Below, piece after piece: positions 11,331 through 23,779 of a DNA stretch of 64,000 nt. The stretch is from Falciphora oryzae (lineage: Eukaryota > Ascomycota > Sordariomycetes > Magnaporthales > Magnaporthaceae). Numbering within the stretch: the stretch's first letter is position 1; each line of letters opens with the position of its first letter. The position numbers were made by a program, and so were the translations under genes. The DNA is taken from the NCBI GenBank assembly GCA_000733355.1, contig JNVV01000005.1, positions 26,660 through 90,659 on the forward strand, written 5' to 3'. A model generated the notes under the pieces. The model saw only the letters and a list, made by a program, of their open reading frames with translations, was not told where the DNA came from and did not search any database.

Positions 11331-12132
11331 ATGGCTGCCAACAAGGCCGCCCGCATTGGCGAGGAGTATGTCCAAACGTCTTGGAGCCCCCGCCCATCCC
11401 CTTGTCTTGTTTGCGCCCACGTGAAGACATCTTGACTGACAATGCTATAGGATATGGAAGTAAGGCTCCCCGAAAGGCTCCTGGTCCGTACACTTGCTGA
11501 TGCCGCGAAGGACACGAATCGACAAAGTCAATGCCGAGCTGGTCACGTTGACCTACGGAACAATCGTGGCGCAGCTGTGCAAGGACTTCGATAGTGACTA
11601 CATCGCAGTCAACAAGCAGCTTGACAAGATGGGCTACAACATCGGACTGCGGCTCATCGAGGACTATCTGGCAAAGTCAAACACGATGAAGCGGTGCCTG
11701 AACTTCCGCGACACGGCCGAGATGATCGCAAAGGTCGGCATACATAAACGCGCCCATGGTCTCACTTGACCTCCACCCGAGGCTCTTTGAGTAACGAGCG
11801 CTGACATGGTGTGATTGCAGGTCGGCTTCAAGATATTCCTCAACACCACACCGACGATCACCAACTGGACGAGCGATAGCAAACAATTCTCTCTAGTCTT
11901 TGACGAGAACCCCCTTGCAGACTTTGTCGAGCTGCCGGACGACGGGAGGGCGCAAGACGAGCTATGGTACTCCAACATCCTTTGCGGTGTCCTGAGGGGC
12001 GCCCTAGAGATGGTCCAGATGCAGGTCGAGGCCCATTTCATCAGCGACGTTCTGAGGGGCAATGACACCACTGAGATGCGGATAACGTTGGTGCGATATA
12101 TCGACGATGAGCTTCCGCCAGAGGATGACTGA
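11331..12132 (+). CDS. BET3: TRAPP complex core subunit Bet3 (TRAPPC3)
   Basis: Core subunit of the TRAPP tethering complexes, which act as the guanine-nucleotide exchange factor for Ypt1/Rab1 in ER-to-Golgi traffic. Four exons, 11331-11365, 11451-11459, 11511-11733 and 11821-12132, give 192 residues, the expected Bet3 size. After a short leader the sequence runs [20 protein letters not shown], typical of Bet3. The family then shows a conserved LCKD segment whose Cys is the usual palmitoylation site, followed by a [15 protein letters not shown] helix and a C-terminal [11 protein letters not shown] block. Exon 2 is only 9 nt. It is needed to restore the conserved IWK residues and the frame. 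The third intron has a weak donor (AAG/GTCGGC), and the same six bases begin exon 4. The gene is divergent from the spliceosomal WD40 gene. Confidence 0.93.
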
Positions 12133-15100
12133 GGCTCTCGGATATGAAGCCCATTGGGGGATGCGTAGAGACCGGCATGATGGTTGCATGGGCGGGGAAT
12201 ACCCATACCCAACCGGTCGACCGGTGGTTATTAGAGAGTGCGAGAATGAGGCGTGGACCCTTTGATTGTTCGTCAGACGGCTAGGCCCCGTAAAGAGCAT
12301 AGAAGACGGCGTGGCGAGAAGATACCTCGCGGTAAGCTCAAGCGATAACGAAATCACGCACAACAAAATGGGACGCTAAAGCCGGGCAGATAGCGATGTG
12401 GCTTTGTATGTCTAGTAACCTTGCATAGCTGGGAAAACCAGAAGGCCATAGCGTGTGTTTGTACACGACACAGCCGGTGCTTGCTCGGAACGACGTGGTT
12501 CCAGAATTTGGTGAAAGATACGACAACACAAGATCACATGAGTTCCGTCAAGTCATATCATGAGTTAGTTACACCGGCTTGACCTTTGCATTTGGACCCC
12601 CGCCGCGGGTTGCGGGAATGTCTCGGCTCGAAGCGTTTGTTCAGCCAACCAAGGGTTCTTTGTTTGCCAGCAACGGAGCCTCAACTGCAGACATGGATGA
12701 GGGATCGGCGCTCGGCGAGCGAGCTCCCCATACGATCCGATCTGGGCTGAGTGTAAGCAATGAAAGCCACCCGCACCCCGCGCGCCAATGTGGAGAGGGT
12801 TCGTTGCGGGTCCCATTGTACCATAGACTAGCCCATTTGAACGCATCGGCCGGGCCCGTCTCTACGGATTGTGGCTCTCCCGCGTCGCCGGAGCCGGGTA
12901 GTCTGGGGAAAGAAAGGGCTGAGGGAGGAGCCGACATGAAAAATAATCCTGGCGCACGCATCGTCGGCAGGACATGCGAGATGGCGCATATGCGCGCCAG
13001 TTGGTATTCCTGCAGTTTTTTGCGCTCCTGTGGCAAGAGTGAATGTCAGGGGCCGAAAGGGGAAAACACAACGACAGCAAAATTTTCCAAATGAAAAAAA
13101 AAAAAAAAAAAATATGCGTTTAGAAAATCAGTCTTGCCTAATGCAAGGTACGCGGAACTCGAAGAAGCAAGGAGCGCCACATCTTCTAGCGACAACTTGG
13201 TGCCGCTCATTGGTAGCCTCGGCTTTGAAATGCTCTTGACAACCCTTCGCCACACGGTACACCGTGCAGGGGCTCAGGGGCTCTTTACTCCACGATCTTG
13301 ACATTGCATTGGCGGCGGGAGCATTTACCTTTTTTTTTTTTTTTCTTTTCTCTTTCTCGAGCTGATGTCGCCGGTTATCGCAGAACACAAAAACAGGCTG
13401 TCCTCCTACTCAAGGGCGTGCACAATTGTCCTGACTTGCGTACCCGTATACAAGAGCGATCTCTCCCGTAGATCTCTCTTCGCTTGAAAGCACTAACTAG
13501 CACGGCTTCGAGATTCAAATCTTGCCAACCCGCACTGTTGCACTAGGTTACCAAGCTTTGGAAGAATTATTGTGGGCAACCAAATACCGACCTTCCTCAG
13601 TTCTAGACCGTGGCTCCCCGAGGTATCTCCCTGCTGGATGGGAACCGGCAGGCTCGGAAAGCAAATGGCTCATGGGTTTCGGGCTTACTCTCTGCCTGTA
13701 CATAGGGTCATAGTCATTTGCCACCGTGAGAACCTCACTTCTTTTTGCTTCTTCGAACGTCTAGAACGTGCCTTCCAACCCGACCATCACGCGCCACGGG
13801 AAAAAATGGGCGGACCCGTGGGCGACGAGGACCTTGGACCTCCCCGAAGATCACGTCAATTTGGGTTGATGGGGCACCGAAGACCCTTCCCCCTAACAAC
13901 GCCCCTGACGCGACACGACCTGGATCTGTCCCCGCTCCACTTGGTATTGCGACCGACGATGCGACCTGGATGGGGTCCATATTCGCGCGCTGGACACCAA
14001 ACGGGCGCGAGAGAAAAGTTCCTCGACATCCACGCTCACGAGATAGAGCAACCCAGCCGGCTGGTTTATGTAGCTGATAGCGGTTGGGTAGCACATATTT
14101 AGATGCTTAATCGTTGGCCGCCGGGTGATTCGGGGTCATGTATCGCGATTCCGAACATGAAGCGCGACTTCGTTGCATGCTTGAGTGGACAAGCGCTGCA
14201 AATGAACAAGGGGTAAATTTCAATCATTGCAGAGATGCAACGGTACATTGACGACGAGGTTAAACTTGGGCCTGAGAAATACAAAACCGCCCCAGCGCAG
14301 TGATCGCGAATCATCAACGCTTAGATAATCACGTGCAGTCTCAGATTTACGCAGTGCGCACTTGTAACTGCCTTAACGCCAAGCAAACTTCTACGCGCTC
14401 GAGATGCTCCATAGGTTAAGCTAATCGTGGATAGAAAAATGTAAGAAAAGTCCAAAGGTATAGGAGAGAAGACCAGAGCCTTTTCAGGAAGTTTTAGGCA
14501 CTTGCAGAGTGATTGCGCTGCTGTCGACTTCGCAGGCGCTGTTATCCGGACACGGTCCCGAGTCGGGCCACTGCGCAAGTTCTGGAACGGTGTGATTTTG
14601 TCCGAATGATGGTTTTGGCCAAACCATCCACCTTCTTTTCCCTCCTTCCCCCAGAGTGTGCGGGAGCCCGGTTCTACAGCTTCATCCGGAACTCGCCCAT
14701 TTCCTGCAGTAATTTTGATGTTTTCCACTCGGCTATCTCCACAAACCACCAGCTTGCCAACGCGGCATCACACAGACCGTACTTGCAGCCTTGAGGGCGT
14801 GGATTGCAGGAAGAGACTCGCAGCGCAGCCGCGCCGCAGAAGGAGCAGCAGGCCAGCAGGCGAGGCGGTCTCGCCCGACCCAACCCCGTCCTATCGCTGC
14901 ACTCAGTCTCGCCCCTCCCATATTTTGCAGTCATCGTCGCCTTCATTCGCAGTCGTCGACACGCCTCCGTCACCGTCTGTGTGCGTCCCCGGTCCGAATC
15001 GCGTCGCTCCATAGTCGCTGTTGCTCGCAGCAGGCCGCACCGTCGGGTTTGCACCTGGTGCGCGCCCAAGGAGAGAGATAATCGGCCAAGGGGGGGCTTT

Positions 15101-15255
15101 CTCCAGCGGTGCCACGTCGTTTCGCACCGCGCTCGCAGACTTTTTCAACACCAGACACACCTCTCCGTCATTGACCACTACCGGCTGCGCTCCACGCCAA
15201 CCGCGACACCAACGCCGCTCACGCGCAGACACGGTCGGTTCGCTTTTTTGGAAAG
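12133..15255. other. 3.1 kb intergenic region, includes somA leader
   Basis: No gene is recognised. There are A/T homopolymers near 13094-13111 and 13330-13345. From about 14600 to 15255 the plus strand becomes pyrimidine-rich and lacks purine runs, like a long fungal 5' leader. It leads directly into the somA start at 15256. Confidence 0.5.
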
Positions 15256-18208
15256 ATGAACAACGTCGGCATGGCAAACATGGGCCCCATGGGCGGTCCC
15301 GTCGGGGCCCCTATGCCCATGATGAACAACGGCAACGCGCCGCCGCTCGGTCCCCAGAAGAACAGTAGGACGCTATTGAACACATATATCTACGAATACT
15401 TTTTAAGGTACGCCTGCCCTCGGTTGACATCTGGCCCCTCGCGACAAAATCTTTTTTTTTGCTGACATTCGTGGCTGGTCAAAGGTTTGAGATGTACGAT
15501 TGTGCCCGGGCCGTCCTCAACAGCGACCCGCAACTCAACGTAAAGAAGGACAAGCGAGAAATTCGGGACGAGAACGGTAATATCGCCAGCAACGGACTGG
15601 GGGATGATCCTATGGATACCGATTCCAAGGATGACATCGACGGCAAGCGCCCGGAGGACCTCCCGGCGCCCTCGCTGCCCACCTCCCAGACGGACAGCTG
15701 CTTTCTCCACGAGTGGTTCTGCATCTTCTGGGACATCTTGAATGCGCAAAAGGGCCACAGCACGAGTGCGCAGGTCAAACAATACGTTGGCCATACCCAG
15801 GTGAGATCCCGCCAGTATCAACGGACGCGTGTCTGGCTGTATATGTTTCCATTTCACCGTCTAACACAACTGTTTCGCAGGCGCAAAACCGGATGAGGCA
15901 GGCAGCGCAACAAGACATGTTGCGATCTATGCGCCCAGATATGACGGCCGCCCACCAGCAGCAGCAGCTCATGATGCGAGGCATGACCAACGGGGCTATG
16001 AACATGATGGGCAAGGGCAACAACCTGCAACGGGCTGCCATGGCCAATAATCAAAAGTACGTCTGCCCGTTTTCGCCACCTGGACACCTTGTGTGCGGGT
16101 TTGAATACCGCGTGCTAATCTGCTGTTGTCTCTTCTCACAGCCCCCAGATGCAAATGCTTGCGCAACAGAAGCAGGGTCAGATGCAGCGCGATCCCTCCG
16201 ACATGGACGGCAACCGGCAACGCCCGGCATCGCCGAACTCGGCCGATAACGCGCCTTCGCCGTCCAAACGCGCCCGGCTCGATGCGGGCCCCTTCAACCC
16301 GAACCAACCTGGGATGTTGCCCAACGGGCGTCCTGCCGGACAGGGCATGCCAGGCCAGCAGGTAGGCCACGGCCCTAATCAGCAAATGCAGCAGATGCTC
16401 CTCGCCAACGGCGTTGATCCCACCGGAACTGTGAGCCCTGACCGAATACAGACACTCCAGAACTCGTCGTCACCAGCGGTGCAAACTAAGACTATCCAGA
16501 CGTATGCGCAGAATCTCCAACAGCATCACGGCAACCAGATGCCCAACAAGCCGATGCCCAACGCCGGCGGTCCCCAGGGCCAAGGGTCTCCCATGGTCCC
16601 GGGTGGCCCCGACAGCACCGCGATCAACGCCTACTACAACGCTGGCGACATGGCTGGCGGTCCCGGCATGAGGCCCGGCGGTCCTGGCGGTGCCGGCGGA
16701 AGCAACCACGCGCTGCAGGATTACCAGATGCAGCTGATGCTCCTAGAGCAGCAGAACAAGAAGCGTCTTCTTATGGCCCGCCAGGAGCAGGACGGTAACG
16801 GTACCGGCATGCAGCGGCCCGACGGCCCTGGTGTTGGCCCGGGGGGTCCCGGCGGCCCGGGGGGTCCCCCTGGAGCACCAAATGCTCAGCCCTTCCAGAG
16901 CGCTTCTCCGCAGGGTGCCAGGCCTGGTGCGTCCCCGAACCCCAACGAGATGAAGCGTGCCGGTCAGATAAACAACGGCAATATGGGCTCTCCCCTACCT
17001 GAAGGTGCTCAAAACCGGGAGTCGCCGAACCCTATGAGTTTCATCGGCAATCAGATGGACCCTAACAGTGCGCCGCACTTCTACAAAGGCATGAACGAGA
17101 TGAACGGCAGCATGGTTACTGCTCAGATGAACGGCATGGCACGGCCCCCGAGCTCTCACCCCGGTCAACCTCCTTTCACCCAGATGAACCAGCAGCAGCA
17201 ACAGATGATGGCTGCGCGTCAACAGCAGCTTCAGGCTCAGCAGCAAGCGCAGCAACAGCAGCAACAAGCGCAACAGCAGCAGCCCCAGCAGCAGCCCGGC
17301 GGACCTGGCGGACCTGGTGGACCGCCCATGCAATGGCAAGGAGGCCCGAACGGGAACCCCATGCCCGGTGGCCCGCAAGGGGGTCCTCAGCAGGGCGGCC
17401 CGCAGGGCCAGCATGTCCACGGGACTCCTCAGCAGCGGGCTGCTATGCCTCCCCCTCCCACGGCCGCAGCGAACAGCAACGCAAACCAAAGGAACCAGAC
17501 TGCATCCCCGCAAGTCAGCAATGCGGCGCCTCCTACTCCTCAGCAGGGCAACAAGGCCGCTCCGAAAAAGAAGGATTCCAAGGCAAAGGACAAGGTGAGC
17601 CCCATCCCACCACGGACAGAGGCTCGTCCTCTGGTAGTGGACATGTCTCTGCGCATGCTACCTGCGTGTTCTGTGAATAATGTCATTCTAAACAATCGGG
17701 CCCCGACTCAGAAGAAGTCCAACGCGAATCTCAATGCCGCTGCTGGCTCCACCCCCGCTCCTGATGCCCCTGCGGACGGCGAACAACCGACTCCTGCGAC
17801 ACCGATCACGCCCATGTCGACCCAGAGCTTCGCCAACAAGGGCCAGAACCCAACCGCTGCCCCCGTTGCCCAGCCCTTGCCGAACGGCCAGCCGCCTGCA
17901 GGTGCACCGGCCGCTGCGCCTCCAGTTGCCCCTCCCCAGCATGCGGACCCGAACCAGTTCGGCATGGCAGATGTGGTAGGCTCCGCCATCTGTGTCAGCA
18001 TGTTGAGCATGCCGGAAAGTACTGACAAGGCCTGCCTGCTGCCTAGGACTTTGGAAACATGGACTTCGCCAACCCGCTTACCTCAACGGACGTTCTCACC
18101 GACTTCGACTTCGACACGTTCCTACACGATAACGGCGAAGAAAACGGGTTCGACTTTAACTCCACTACCTTCGGAATGGAAGGCGCAAACGAGATCGGGG
18201 CAGAGTAG
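15256..18208 (+). CDS. somA: LisH-domain transcriptional regulator (SomA/Som1, Flo8-like)
   Basis: A nuclear regulator of the SomA/Som1 family. In Aspergillus and Magnaporthe these proteins act below cAMP-PKA on adhesion, conidiation and infection-related morphogenesis, and they are the counterparts of yeast Flo8. Six exons, 15256-15407, 15485-15800, 15881-16056, 16142-17594, 17712-17975 and 18047-18208, join in frame to 840 residues. A LisH motif (residues ~37-65, containing LLNTYIYEYFLR) is followed by a conserved segment with HEWFCIFWDILNAQ (~130-145). The central two-thirds is Met/Gln/Gly/Pro-rich and disordered, with a nuclear-localisation-like PSKRAR and a poly-Gln stretch near residues 560-600. 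The C-terminus is acidic and aromatic (DFDFDTFL), as in activation domains. Without the last two introns the frame ends wrongly at 18350. The call is strong on the LisH/WFC block and overall architecture. Confidence 0.92.
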
Positions 18209-21200
18209 GAATCTTGCTCGCTCGAGCCGCCCACTGCCGTCGTGGGCTCGCGAATCTCGCGCGCTCTGCCAGAGAATCCGCTCTTATAGCGGGATCTGGA
18301 CACGCCTCGGGACCTGTTCCGTCTCTGCCAACATTCTACCTCACATCTAGCTGCTCACGGTGTTTCACGGTCATTTACCACGGCGTTCCTCCGGCCTGGC
18401 TTCTTCTGTATCTTTTCTGTGACTTATCCTTATCTTTTCTCCTTCTCCTCGTCCAGCCGCATTTTCCTCTCAACGCTCTACTCCGAGGATGGGGCTCAAC
18501 TTAGACCTGCCCCTGAGCCCCACTCCTGTTTCCGGGACCTTCCCCCGCAGCAATCACCTTGGCCGTGTTCCTCTCCGTCGGGGAATGTCTTCTCCTGTCT
18601 ATATCCAAAAATGGCTTACAGCTACATCTATCCATAATCCTCGTTACTCATTGCGGGCTTGATCGCTAACCTCTCCGTCATCATTATCGATTGTTTCGGG
18701 TCAAGCATTCGCGAATCCGGTGCCTTGGTTTCTCCTTTTTCCTTGTTACCTCAGACAGTTTGCTTTTTCTCTCTTCAGGCTTCTCATCGATAGGATCTTG
18801 GTGTTTTGCGTTGTCTTTTCTTCTTGTCTCCTTTTGCCTCCCTTCCCAGATAGTCCACGGCGTCGCTTGCTCTTCGCTTCCGCGCTTGCAGGCCTCGTTT
18901 CTCAAAGGACTAATGTCACATAGGCACTCACGAGCTTGGCTGGGAATGGGTTTTGGGGAACGGGCGGTGGGCGTGTTGTTTTGGCTTTGGCATTGTTTTA
19001 TTTCACCACTCTATTTTCTTCCCCTTTGGCGCACGCATCCCTGTCACCTGATGGATAAGGTCCCTCTTTGAGCATGGACGGTGGCGGCAGCAGAGGCGGC
19101 AGCAGAGACAGCTCGGTCTTGCTGCGTCTGCCAGCCGATGGGTCGAGGTTTGGTGTGTCTGCCGCATGATAGGCGGAGTTGGTCCGAAAGCAAGCACAAA
19201 GAACCCCTAGGGGGTATGTCTGAAACCCAACAAAAAGAAAAAAGCAAGGCGAAAATTTCAGTTGATTTTTTGTTTCCGCTCTCACGGCCGTTGTGTCGGT
19301 GTTGTCTCATTTTTTTCGGCCTCTTCTTCCCTTTGTTATTTCTATTTATCCATCTTATTTTATAAGTGCTGGTTAGGACCGAAGATGTCGTGGCCGAGTG
19401 GGCGAGGCTGTGGGAGGACCGACATCCCTGTATTTATTAAATCGTTCTTCCGATGAATGTTCACATTGACTACCTCGGCATTGGTCCAACCCTCGTGCAT
19501 TCCAGGCGGCATCTCGCGTCCTCTAACCGCAAGGGAACATGTCGGAGTTTGGCGCAGGTTCCATGCTGTGTGACCCGCGTCACCGCCAGCCACGATATCG
19601 AATAGGCAAGGTTAGTTGCGTCATTAGCCTCGTCCGTACTCAACACCGGCTTGCTTGTTCGCGATGGAGCGTTGGACCCCGCCTCTGCGTCGCGAGTTCG
19701 TCGTCTCTATCGCCTCAAGCTCTCTAGAAAATCTTGTCGAGATGGTGATAAAGCTTGGGGATTGGGTCTGCGGGCTTCGACGTGGTGATAGGCGTATCTC
19801 AACCGTGGTTCCCTCTTTGCTAATCAAGCATAGGCAACTTTAGGTAGCTCGCGGAAGATATAAAGCTTCACCGACTGTGTGTTCTTTCCAAGCTTCTTAG
19901 CCGTTCCCTCTAACCCGACCCGGGCCGAGGAATTTCGTGGCTGGGAGCGCGGCGTCCGCATAGATACCTTCCTAGATACGTACCTGGCATGTAGGCAGAC
20001 ACTAATAGCCCACCCAAGTCGGTCAGACCGTAGATCGATGGCCACGTGTTTGGCGCTGATGTCCGTCCCTATTTTCGGCGAGTAAAGGCCCTACGTTGCG
20101 CTAACTGCGTGACGAAAACGAAAAGAAAAAGGAAAAGTGGAAGGAAATGCGGAAAGGAGGAGAGGGACGAGGCAATTAAACAGGACGAACACATACAAAA
20201 AATAAGAGAACGCAAAGGGAGGGCAGGCGATACCGACCTGGGCTGGGAAAAGGAGTCGGAATCATTCTGGAGTGAAGTGCCTCGAATCTGATTATGGTAC
20301 CGAATAGGTCACTTGGAGCCGTCGAATGGAAGAACCAAGACGTGATATCTGGTGGGATACACTTCTCGGTTTGGTAGCTGGATCAACTTGGGGACTTGCA
20401 CGTTTACTCCCGTAGATGGAAGGGCAGTGATGGCTCTGTGTGATCATAACGGCGCGGGCTCAGGCTGATGCGCAAGGACGTTGGTGCCCAAAGATAAGAA
20501 AGGAGGACTTCGAAAACGACTTGTACGAGCCGGGGGACGGCTCGCAGCTGAGGCTTGCCCCCACCTACTTCGCGCTTGGACTCATCTAAGGGGCACATGC
20601 GCATGATCGAAGGCTGCTGCGAGGTCGTGGGAAGGTTAAAACAAGGACGTTACTTTAACGGTAAACTAATGCGTCGGTGATTGTAGACAGATGGATGCAA
20701 GAATATGAGAGAATACGTCGGGTCCAACTGCCAGCGCCACTCGCAGGCTTGCACGTGGCGTCCGGCATCGGGACTATTGCACCACTCGGCCGGGGGGGTT
20801 CGAGAGGGAAAGAAGAGGCTTGCACAGCAGGCCGTTGACGGAACAAAAGCCCACCTGCCCTGGTTTCTCCGGCGCTCGTTTAGTCTCACTGCATCCACCC
20901 TGAATGCACTTCAAACCTCGCTACCCGACTGCTTGAAGCTGACAGCGAGAATCACGGCTACGCAGGATGGCCAAGATAGAGGCCACCCCTGGCTACAGCG
21001 TCTTTTTATCTTGTTTCTTGTCGGGTGGGACGCATGCATGTCGTCTGAATTCGAGGGGAGCATTCCGCCTGGAGCCGCCGACTCTGGACTTCAGCAAAGA
21101 AAAAAAAAGGCCCACATGAAAGACCAAGCCGCTGGGTGGAAACTCGCCTGATCCGAAACCTTTGAGCCGCAGCGTAAACCCTGTTCTGGCGCCTTGGAGC

Positions 21201-21345
21201 GGGCGGGGATCGTCCAAACGGCTCGGAGAGATCGATCAATGGTAGGACGCTCGTTATGGGTGCACGGCTTCGCCTCAAACTGCTATCTCCCCCTGCCTGC
21301 ATGCATGCTGTTCGAGAGGACACAAACGAATGTTGGATTTTTTCC

Positions 21346-21373
21346 CCCCTCTCCCCTCTCCCCTCTCCCCTCT
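21346..21373. repeat. CCCCTCT microsatellite, four copies
   Basis: Four exact tandem copies of the 7-mer CCCCTCT (21346-21373) inside a longer polypyrimidine run, in intergenic DNA. Confidence 0.9.
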
Positions 21374-23260
21374 CTTTTGCTTGAGTGCTTGCGTGATTGC
21401 CTTCTTTTGTTGGATATGAAATCTGCCGATTGACGAATTCATCACGGCTGACCACATGCATGCAGGGATAAATGGGGCCGCCACGACTTTCGAGTACCGT
21501 GCGATTGGAAGCGACAACGCATCGCGCAGGGCCCGATCGGGCTGGACGAGGCGTTTTGATTGGAAGCGCATTCTGCGAGGATGTGATGGGTGGTGCTCTT
21601 CTCCCCTCAGCGGGCAGCAGCTTTGGAGGGGCACCAACACTGGCGGCCTCACATTCCAATCTTCCTTCTTCTTGTTGCCCGGGCCTTGCAACATGAACGC
21701 TCTGGCTTTCCATGTTTATGCGATGGTCATCGCATTCGTACACGGATCTCAGACCCCCAGCCGTCGTCGTCCAGCTACCGCTGCCTTTAAATGTCACTGC
21801 GGCCAGGAAGTCCATGACTCTCCCATGACGCTAAAGAAGGTGAATGCGGCTCACCTTCAGTCACCATCAACTCGGCACCCCCAATCTCGAGACTCTTGGG
21901 TTCCGCAGGCACTGTCCAAGCACAAAAAAGACGCGCAGGGTGTGGGGCCCAAAGCCCAGTGCTCACCATCATGCAGCCCATGGCCTGTCCATTGGCGGCA
22001 TGGCGCGCTGTTGACAGCGCATCTCGCCCTGTTTCAGGCGGCGGGATTAAGATGGAGCCCACCTTCGACGCAGGAACATGTCGGGCCGGCAGGGTGAGGG
22101 TGTGCGCGGCTCGATTGGCGTGGCGTGGCCGTGTGGGGGGTGGATGGATGGTGTGCTGCATCACCCCCTGGCTGCGCGCAAAACGCACATTGACGGGGTT
22201 TTTTTTTTCTTGTTGACGACCGCCTGCCTGCCTGTTTACCTGTCCACCATCCTAGCCGTTTCCTGCATTCACCAGTTCCTCGCTTCCATATCTCGTCCTT
22301 GCCTAGCTCGCCCAAGAAAAATATCTTGCCGTATTACACCCTCTATTATAGCCTCGCGAACCCAGCCCCTTGCACCCGCATCCTTTCCTCCGCCCAGTCC
22401 AGCCAAACGGACGAGGGAGGACGAGATCCAATCGCGGCGTGTCCGACTCTCGCGGTCTCCTCTGCCCTCCTCCCGTTCTCCTCTGGTCCCCTGTCCTATT
22501 TGGCTGGACCCAAAAAGGGGGAGAGCCTGGACAAACAGCGGGGGGTTTTCTTTTCGATCTCTTGCTTTTGCGTCTCCACGAATTGTTCGTCCGATGGCGG
22601 ACGACACGGCCTCACGCTTCCACGTAGGACTGCTTATCGTCTGGGCGTCCAACACAACTTTTATTTTTTAGCGTTCTGTTTCTTGCCTTGCCACCCATAT
22701 TCTGGGCTGGCCGCGGAAACAGGTCGAGCGGCACTCGGTAAGCGCCGATCCTTGCCCGTTTTCTCCCGCATCAAATCAGGCTTCTTCAGGCGAAGAAAGC
22801 AACTCTGTATCGAACAAATTATCCGCGACCGCGCCCCAGCCGTGAGTCCTTTTTACCACATGCTGCTGCACCGCCTGTTCGTCCTGGGCTTCTGGAACCC
22901 ATTGGGGCTCCTTGGGCGGCGCCAGGATGCTTCCCCCTGGCTATCCACTCCTCATTTCCCAATCAAGCCGAGCCGTCAGGCCTCCACCTGTCAGCACTGT
23001 GGAGTCTACCTCTCTTCAGGTTCTCGGCAGCGTCTCCAGTGAGGGAACTCACAGTGGCTGCAGCGCTTGCAAACGGCCCCGTTCCTGCTCACTGCCCTCC
23101 TCAGGCGAGCCATGGCGGCAAGGCCTCAAGACTGCGTTTTGCTGCAGGGCTCCCCCCTGGGCGTGGCTTGTCCTGCAGTAACTGCCGGCATGGGCCCCCT
23201 TTGGCCCTCCCGGACAGTACCGTCCCGCCCATTCTCTGATCTGCTACCGCCCGTAGTATA

Positions 23261-23272
23261 TGTATATATACA
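23261..23272. promoter_or_regulatory. TATA-rich palindrome upstream of GH16 gene
   Basis: TGTATATATACA is a perfect 12-bp palindrome about 510 bp before the GH16 start codon. It could serve as a TATA element if the leader is long, but no transcript data are available. Confidence 0.3.
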
Positions 23273-23779
23273 CATGCCGCTTGGTTTCAGTCTGTTCTTT
23301 CTTTTGCCGTCCCGTCCTCAGGCCTGTCTTGTCTTGACCTCTCACACGCGGCTCGTCTTCCGTGCTTTACCTTCGTTACCTTGTGCCTTCCAGGTACATC
23401 CTCCATTCGTTTTATACCCGGTTCTCAGGAGACCAAGTCGGCGGTGTCGTCTTCTTTCTTCACTTCGCAGGACGCGTCCGTATTCACAAGTCCCTCTATT
23501 CTCTAAAGCTTCAGCTGCCCAGGGCAATAGTGAAGCCGGGTCCGATTCACTTCCTACCCGCGCCTTAGACATACATTCTTGACTACCTAGACTTACCCAT
23601 ATACCCTCTTTCTGTTTTTTGTTTTTATCTTAACTTTTTTTTTTCTTTTTTCGTTTCTTTTTTCGAGGACTATCGTCACTCCAACACTCATTACACTTTT
23701 CAGCCGGAAGACACCGTACTACAACTTATCTACGCCTATAATCTCCAAGTTACCAAAGAGACCACAGACGGCGACTAAC

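Larger units (their letters stand above)
18209..23779. other. 5.6 kb stretch without recognisable genes
   Basis: The first several hundred bases are T/C-rich and probably the somA 3' UTR. About 22200-23779 is strongly pyrimidine-rich with T runs (for example 23634-23660) and resembles a long promoter/leader for the GH16 gene. In between, frames up to ~270 codons (e.g. 21006-21815 minus) have no motif or splice pattern. A poorly conserved or non-coding transcript cannot be excluded. Confidence 0.5.

Noticed and set aside
13518..13545. AGATTCAAATCT as a tRNA B box
   Set aside because: Flanking bases do not form a T stem and no A box or acceptor stem lies at the right distance.
13572..14102. 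176-codon plus-strand frame
   Set aside because: No recognisable domain, no ordered hydrophobic pattern, and competing frames of similar length exist on the other strand.
18209..18350. Extension of the somA frame to 18350
   Set aside because: It results from ignoring the intron 17976-18046. The spliced frame ends at 18208 with an acidic aromatic tail.
21006..21815. 269-codon minus-strand frame
   Set aside because: Low-complexity and cysteine/arginine-scattered sequence crossing a CT microsatellite. No splice or domain evidence.
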